Shown here: one piece after another, positions 31,644 to 33,149 of the stretch
Position numbering within the stretch: position 1 is the first letter of the stretch
How the letters are laid out: each line of letters begins with the position of its first letter
Source: DATEBA01 sp035288045
GTDB taxonomy: Bacteria; Actinomycetota; UBA4738; HRBIN12
Reading direction: 5' to 3'
NCBI GenBank assembly: GCA_035288045.1
Contig: DATEBA010000044.1
Location: 1-33,149, forward strand
DNA: 33,149 nt
Notes under the pieces: generated by a model
Seen by the model: only the letters and a program-made list of their open reading frames with translations
The model's database searches: none
What the model was told of the DNA's origin: nothing
Translations under genes and position numbers: made by a program

Positions 31644-31649
31644 ACGCTA
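31644..31649 (-). promoter_or_regulatory. -10-like TAGCGT, possible leaderless start of mscS
   Basis: TAGCGT on the minus strand ends seven bases before the GTG at 31636. It is the weakest of the series. Confidence 0.35.
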
Positions 31650-31681
31650 GGCGCGGGGGCGGCGGAGCGTCAAAGGCCGCC

Positions 31682-31972
31682 TCAGAGCTGCGCGATCACC
31701 TCGAGCTCGTCCACCGACTGGACCGTCCCTCCCATCGCGGTCACGGTCTCCTCGCGGATGCTCTTGACCGCTTCGCGGCTGGCGATCAGATCGGCTTCCG
31801 ACTCGAAGATCGTCACAGCCACCGTCTTCCCCGACGCGTCGTCGGAGAGGAAGTAGGCGTTCCTCAGGCCCGAGATCCCACCGAGCCGCGGAAGCACCAA
31901 CTCGTTGATCCGCTGGGCGACGTCCTTTATCTGGCCCGGCGAACCGGTTACCACCGTCAAGCGCGCGTGCAT
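31682..31972 (-). CDS. Small dimeric alpha/beta-barrel (ABM-like) protein
   Basis: A 96-residue protein. The layout MHARLTVVTGSPGQ strand, long helix (IKDVAQRINELVLPRL), GLRNAYFLSDDASGKTVAVTIFESEADL, and a second helix ending in a final strand (VDELEVIAQL) is that of ferredoxin-like dimeric barrels such as antibiotic biosynthesis monooxygenase-like proteins. No catalytic residues can be assigned. The ATG at 31972 has a GGAAGGGGG run about 6-7 bases upstream. It lies 55 bases downstream of the CoxM-like stop, past a hairpin, so co-transcription with CoxM is uncertain. Confidence 0.72.
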   Translation of the reverse strand: MHARLTVVTGSPGQIKDVAQRINELVLPRLGGISGLRNAYFLSDDASGKTVAVTIFESEADLIASREAVKSIREETVTAMGGTVQSVDELEVIAQL

Positions 31973-32006
31973 GCGCGTCCCCCTTCCTGCGGGCTATGTA
32001 AGGGCC

Positions 32007-32028
32007 GGTCGTCCCGGGTGGGACGACC
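32007..32028. terminator. Hairpin at the CoxM-like stop codon
   Basis: GGTCGTCCC and GGGACGACC form a perfect 9-bp stem with a GGGT loop, touching the stop codon of the CoxM-like gene. There is no T-run on the minus strand, so it could be a weak terminator or a transcript-stabilising structure. Confidence 0.5.
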
Positions 32029-32846
32029 TAGCCCATCGAGCGCTCGAGCGCCCTTCGCACGAGCACCTTCGCCAGCTCCTGCCTGTACTCTGCGCTCCCG
32101 AACGGGTCGCTCGGCGGGCTCGTTCCCTCTGCGGCGCGCACCGCAGCCGACGTCGGATCGGCGCCGCCGGCGAGAGCCTCCTCCACGCCGCTCGCGCGGA
32201 TCGGCCTGTCGCCCATGTTGGTGAGCGCCACCCGTGCGCTTTCGCCGTCGAGCGCCGCGACGCCGACAATCGCCCAGTCCTGGGCCCTCCGGTGGAACTT
32301 CTGGTAGTCCCACCCTCGACCGGCCGTGTTCGGGACCCGGATCTCGGTCAGGACCTCGTTTGGAGCCAGGTCCGGCGTGAACAGGCCCTTGAAGAAGTCG
32401 CCGGCCATGACGGTGCGCGAGCCCGAGGGTCCCTCGATCACGAGATCGGCCTCGAGCGCAACGAGCACCGTCGGCATGTCCGAGGCCGGGTCCGCGTGAG
32501 CGACAGAGCCACCGATCGTGCCCATGTGGCGAACCTGCGGGTCGCCGATCTCCCCCGCGGTGTGGGCCACGATCGGACAGAGCTCCCGGAGCGCCTCGCT
32601 GGTGTTCACGGCATCGTGAGTGGTGAGCGCCCCGATCGCCACCTTGTCTCCGTCCTCGCGGACGTAGGACAGGTCGCCGATCCGACCGATGTCCACGAGG
32701 AGCGACGGCCGGGCGAGGCGGAACCGCATGAGCGGGATAAGTGAGTGCCCGCCGGCAAGGACCTTCGCGTCCTCGCGAGAGCCGAGCAGGCGGATCGTCT
32801 CCTCGACCGACTCCGCGCGTTCGTACTCGAAGGTCGCGGGGATCAT
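32028..32846 (-). CDS. Xanthine/CO dehydrogenase family FAD-binding subunit, CoxM-like
   Basis: A 272-residue medium subunit. AGGHSLIPLM (residues 31-40) and TIGGSVAHADPASD (110-123) are the two FAD-binding motifs of the CoxM/XdhB flavoprotein family. The C-terminal CO_deh_flav_C domain begins around residue 170. It takes electrons from the iron-sulfur subunit. The ATG at 32844-32846 overlaps the stop of the large-subunit gene (ATGA) and has AAAGGAGGTG upstream. The order large subunit then FAD subunit, with MoxR and VWA helpers nearby, suggests CO dehydrogenase-type enzymes, but other substrates are common. Confidence 0.92.
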   Translation of the reverse strand: MIPATFEYERAESVEETIRLLGSREDAKVLAGGHSLIPLMRFRLARPSLLVDIGRIGDLSYVREDGDKVAIGALTTHDAVNTSEALRELCPIVAHTAGEIGDPQVRHMGTIGGSVAHADPASDMPTVLVALEADLVIEGPSGSRTVMAGDFFKGLFTPDLAPNEVLTEIRVPNTAGRGWDYQKFHRRAQDWAIVGVAALDGESARVALTNMGDRPIRASGVEEALAGGADPTSAAVRAAEGTSPPSDPFGSAEYRQELAKVLVRRALERSMG

Positions 32847-33149
32847 GCCGCACCTCCTTTGGCCCGCTGGATGGCCCTCCAGACGTTCTCGGGGGTCGCA
32901 GGGCGTTCGATCTCGCTCACGCCGAGCGGCGTGAGGGCGTCGACGACGGCGTTCAGCACCGCCGGTGGCGACGCGATCGTGCCGGTCTCTCCCACCCCCT
33001 TGATCCCCAGGTCGTTCGTGGTCGACGGCGTGACGTGGCTACCCGTGGCGATCGCAGGAACCTCCGGCGCAGCGGGGATCGCGTAGTTCGACATGTTCGA
33101 CGTGACGAGCTGGCCGTTCTCGTCGTAGACGGCCTCCTCGTAGAGCGCC
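32843..33149 (-). CDS. Molybdenum hydroxylase large subunit, CoxL-like, C-terminus
   Basis: About 101 C-terminal codons of a xanthine dehydrogenase / CO dehydrogenase large subunit; the rest lies beyond the right edge. ALYEEAVYDENGQLVTSNMSNYAIP and NDLGIKGVGETGTIASPPAVLNAVVDAL match the molybdopterin-binding C-terminal domain, the latter containing the G-V-G-E active-site glutamate loop. The N-terminal active-site loop that separates form I CO dehydrogenase from other members is not in the window, so the substrate cannot be assigned. Its stop overlaps the CoxM start. Confidence 0.9.
   Translation of the reverse strand, partial: ALYEEAVYDENGQLVTSNMSNYAIPAAPEVPAIATGSHVTPSTTNDLGIKGVGETGTIASPPAVLNAVVDALTPLGVSEIERPATPENVWRAIQRAKGGAA

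Noticed and set aside
1..33149. CRISPR array, tRNA, rRNA, riboswitch or prophage
   Set aside because: No regularly spaced repeats, no cloverleaf with CCA-type acceptor, and no phage structural or integrase gene were seen. A covariance-model scan would be needed to exclude small RNAs fully.

Overview
The window is about two-thirds G+C, uses GTG starts often, and is densely packed with short translationally coupled operons. It has no ribosomal or transfer RNA gene. Gene content (CO-dehydrogenase-type molybdo-flavoenzyme subunits with MoxR/VWA helpers, GlcDEF, GH4 glycosidase, MalK-type sugar ABC transporter, CPBP protease, pirin, MscS) and a striking number of apparently leaderless promoters suggest a chromosome fragment of an actinobacterium, probably an environmental and poorly characterised lineage. 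The phylum is an inference from gene style, not from a marker gene.

Layout. 1-2.8 kb (all minus): a 2OG-Fe(II) oxygenase-like protein running off the left edge, a CPBP protease, a pirin, a lone pilin-like protein and a stand-alone Lrp/AsnC ligand-binding domain. 2.9-14.6 kb: a carbohydrate region. A GH4 glycosidase faces an MFS transporter, an Amidohydro_2 protein and a DeoR regulator, which form one minus-strand operon. Divergent from the regulator are a SIS sugar isomerase, a lipoprotein sugar-binding protein, two sugar ABC permeases and a DUF2723 membrane protein; the MalK/UgpC-type ATPase lies convergent at the end. 14.7-16.6 kb: an ABC-2 exporter pair. 16.6-18.5 kb: two overlapping PfkB-family kinases. 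18.5-20.4 kb: a macro-domain protein, a rhodanese and a secreted metallophosphoesterase. 20.4-25.0 kb: a UlaG-like metal-dependent hydrolase coupled by 4-base overlaps to glcD-glcE-glcF, ending at a strong hairpin shared with a convergent tandem-ACT protein. 25.5-27.6 kb: VWA (CoxE-like) and MoxR AAA+ (CoxD-like) genes. 27.8-29.7 kb: a lipoprotein gene cut short by an IS256-family element whose transposase carries an in-frame amber codon. 29.7-33.1 kb: an alpha/alpha-toroid protein, an MscS channel, a small dimeric-barrel protein, and the coxM-like FAD subunit plus the C-terminus of the coxL-like molybdenum subunit.

How they fit together. The 2.9-18.5 kb block looks like uptake (ABC and MFS), hydrolysis (GH4), isomerisation (SIS), phosphorylation (two PfkB kinases) and DeoR control of an unidentified sugar or sugar derivative. 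The 20.4-25.0 kb operon looks like hydrolysis of a lactone or similar compound followed by flavin-linked oxidation of the resulting 2-hydroxy acid. The MoxR/VWA pair and the CoxM/CoxL pair are the two halves of a carbon-monoxide-dehydrogenase-family locus, separated by unrelated genes and an insertion element. The most distinctive sequence-level signal is regulatory: at least eleven operon-leading genes have a TANNNT -10-like hexamer 6-10 bases before the start codon and no ribosome binding site. Two divergent genes 17 bases apart appear to share one -10 region.
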